Part shown: positions 6,885 through 8,025 of the stretch, one piece after another | Position numbering within the stretch: position 1 is the stretch's first letter | Layout of the letters: each line of letters begins with the position of its first letter | Assembly: GCA_003454335.1 (NCBI GenBank) | Contig: DMKK01000078.1 | Coordinates: forward strand, 1 to 8,025 | Length of the DNA stretch: 8,025 nucleotides | Direction of reading: 5' to 3' | Source: Gammaproteobacteria bacterium | Lineage (GTDB): Bacteria; Pseudomonadota; Gammaproteobacteria; UBA9214 | Notes under the pieces: model-generated | Databases searched by the model: none | What the model was told of the DNA's origin: nothing | Seen by the model: the letters and a program-made list of their open reading frames with translations, nothing else | Translations under genes and position numbers: made by a program

Positions 6885-7956
6885 CTTCCTGAACCACGCC
6901 ATGTTCCACGTGAAACTTTTTTGCATCCTGCCAGCCCGCAGTAGCAACGGCTTCAGCTTCTATGGCTGAAACAAATACCTGGCTGTGTAAATCATGCAAT
7001 GCGGACAACACCCGTTCCTGATGCCGGCTATCCAGTTCGCTGGTTAAATCATCCAGCAGGAAGGCCCCCATCGGTACAGACCGTTGCTGTTGCAGTTGAA
7101 CCTGTGCCAGCATGAAGCTGACAATGACGACCTTCTGTTGTCCACGCGAACAGTGCGACACCACGCCCTGCCCATTAACCAGTAAGGTAAAATCCGCTCG
7201 GTGAGGCCCACATTGTGTGAACCCCTGCGCTAGATCTTTTTCCAGCGACTGTACAAGTGCTTCAGGCAGGGACACAGCCGCCGGCCAACCCGGTTGATAG
7301 CGCAGGGCCAGTTCCTTGCCTACTAACAATTGCTGCAACTCAGACTGAAGGTGTGGCTCGAGCATTTCAAAATAACTGCGCCGGAAGGCATCAATCTGTA
7401 GGGCAGCATCCAGTAACTCTGTATCCCAGGTCGTTACCTGCTTCTGAGGCATGTGTGCCCGCAGTGCTGCATTGCGCTGTCGGAGCACACGGGTATAGCG
7501 CTGCCAGACTTCCCGGTAGGCCTGTTCCACGTGGAACAAAGCCCAGTCCAGCGTCTGCCGCCGGTAACGTGGACCACCATTCAGAATAGTGGACGTATCG
7601 CCGCTCATCACCTGCACCGGAAAACTGCCCGCCAAATCCGAGAGTCGTCGTATCGGCTTTCCATCCAGATGGACTTCAAGGTCATTCCGCTGCCGCTGGA
7701 TACCAATCGGTATCTGACGGCCCGCACATGACACAACCCGGCCAACCAGCCGGAAAGCTGGCTGCCCGTCCCGAATAGGTTGCGCAGAAACATGGGTACG
7801 AAAGGAACGGACTCGGCCCAAACAATAGATAGCCTCGAGCAGACTGGTCTTGCCTGCCGCGTTCTCTCCTGAAATCAGATTCAGTCCGGGTGAAAATGCA
7901 AGGGAGGCTGTTTCTATATTACGAAAATTACAGATATCCAGCGACTGCAATCCCAT
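6877..7956 (-). CDS. recF: DNA replication and repair protein RecF
   Basis: RecF is a DNA-binding ABC/SMC-like ATPase that, with RecO and RecR, helps load RecA at single-strand gaps and stalled forks. The product has 359 residues, close to the 357 of E. coli. The N-terminus LDICNFRNIETASLAFSPG is typical. Walker A is GENAAGKT (30-37), the signature motif is CSRGQQK (269-275) and Walker B is FLLDDLTSELD with D302 and D303. The signature begins with cysteine where leucine is usual. The start ATG follows CAGGGC (7967-7962) at five bases. gyrB lies 72 bases downstream in the same direction, and the usual upstream neighbour dnaN would be beyond the window. The gene also carries two parS-type sites within its coding sequence, one in the middle and one at the 3' end. 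Confidence 0.97.
   Translation of the reverse strand: MGLQSLDICNFRNIETASLAFSPGLNLISGENAAGKTSLLEAIYCLGRVRSFRTHVSAQPIRDGQPAFRLVGRVVSCAGRQIPIGIQRQRNDLEVHLDGKPIRRLSDLAGSFPVQVMSGDTSTILNGGPRYRRQTLDWALFHVEQAYREVWQRYTRVLRQRNAALRAHMPQKQVTTWDTELLDAALQIDAFRRSYFEMLEPHLQSELQQLLVGKELALRYQPGWPAAVSLPEALVQSLEKDLAQGFTQCGPHRADFTLLVNGQGVVSHCSRGQQKVVIVSFMLAQVQLQQQRSVPMGAFLLDDLTSELDSRHQERVLSALHDLHSQVFVSAIEAEAVATAGWQDAKKFHVEHGVVQEVV
6902..6917. promoter_or_regulatory. parS-type ParB-binding site, near consensus
   Basis: The plus strand reads TGTTCCACGTGAAACT, which agrees with the classic parS consensus TGTTNCACGTGAAACA at all but the last base. ParB binds such sites as a dimer and spreads along DNA to direct chromosome segregation with ParA. 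It lies at the very end of recF, encoding residues F348-H-V-E-H352, just upstream of the gyrB -10 motif. An origin-proximal place is where parS sites are expected. Confidence 0.75.
7523..7538. promoter_or_regulatory. parS site, perfect 16-bp palindrome
   Basis: TGTTCCACGTGGAACA is a complete palindrome centred on CACGTG and is a known form of the bacterial chromosomal parS site bound by ParB. It lies within recF and encodes F141-H-V-E-Q145. The second site, 621 bases away, is read in the same codon frame. The gene neighbourhood suggests the replication origin is near, which agrees with a segregation role. ParA and ParB themselves are not in the window. Confidence 0.85.
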
Positions 7957-8025
7957 GGTTAGCCCTGCTTTAATGGTCGCTGGTGAAGACCCAGTTTAGC
8001 GTGTGTAGTCATGGTATGGCGACGT
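7957..8025. other. Unassigned stretch upstream of recF
   Basis: These 69 bases precede recF and run to the window end. On the minus strand one frame is open from 8024 to a TAA at 7961-7959, two bases before the recF ATG, and would encode RRHTMTTHAKLGLHQRPLKQ followed by G. This does not resemble the usual DnaN C-terminus (YVVMPMRL-like). The other two minus frames stop early. It may be an intergenic gap after dnaN, or the tail of an unrecognised reading frame. Only the recF ribosome binding site is clear. Confidence 0.4.

Noticed and set aside
8000..8025. Plus-strand bases near the right end encode CVVMVWRR, resembling the DnaN C-terminus YVVMPMRL.
   Set aside because: The frame has a TGA a few codons upstream and is on the strand opposite to recF, so it cannot be the end of a DnaN gene; the likeness is chance.

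Overview
This is a chromosomal housekeeping window from a gammaproteobacterium with moderately high GC. The gene order, a glyQ-glyS / gmhB / plsC block facing recF-gyrB, matches my recollection of the neighbourhood next to the replication origin in Pseudomonas and relatives (dnaA-dnaN-recF-gyrB, then convergent plsC-gmhB-glyS-glyQ), here seen in reverse orientation. The proteins are full-length and intact. I cannot place the organism more precisely from the sequence alone. I see no phage, insertion sequence, CRISPR array, rRNA or tRNA.

Left block, plus strand (1-4263). The 3' part of glyQ overlaps glyS by four bases; together they encode the alpha and beta subunits of the bacterial tetrameric glycyl-tRNA synthetase. 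After a 54-base gap holding a REP-like hairpin comes a small MazG-like nucleotide pyrophosphohydrolase gene. Its stop codon overlaps the start of gmhB, the heptose-bisphosphate phosphatase of LPS inner-core heptose synthesis. A PlsC-type acyltransferase gene follows after 26 bases. The block thus joins translation, nucleotide clean-up and envelope synthesis in what may be one transcript.

Convergent spacer (4264-4383). plsC and gyrB end toward each other around a short AT-rich spacer. It holds a second REP-like element, which supplies the plsC stop codon, and a long AT-rich dyad that may work as a terminator or protein site.

Right block, minus strand (7956 down to 4384). recF and then gyrB are transcribed leftward. 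Two ParB-binding parS-type sites lie inside recF: one is a perfect 16-bp palindrome, the other differs from the classic consensus at one end base and lies at the recF 3' end. A strong extended -10 promoter motif for gyrB overlaps the recF stop codon and sits directly beside the second site. The 69 bases upstream of recF are probably the approach to dnaN, but no DnaN C-terminus is recognisable before the window ends.

I found no clearly new multi-gene system. The observations most worth following are the paired parS sites in recF with the adjoining gyrB promoter, the two covarying REP-like elements, and the MazG-like gene coupled to gmhB.
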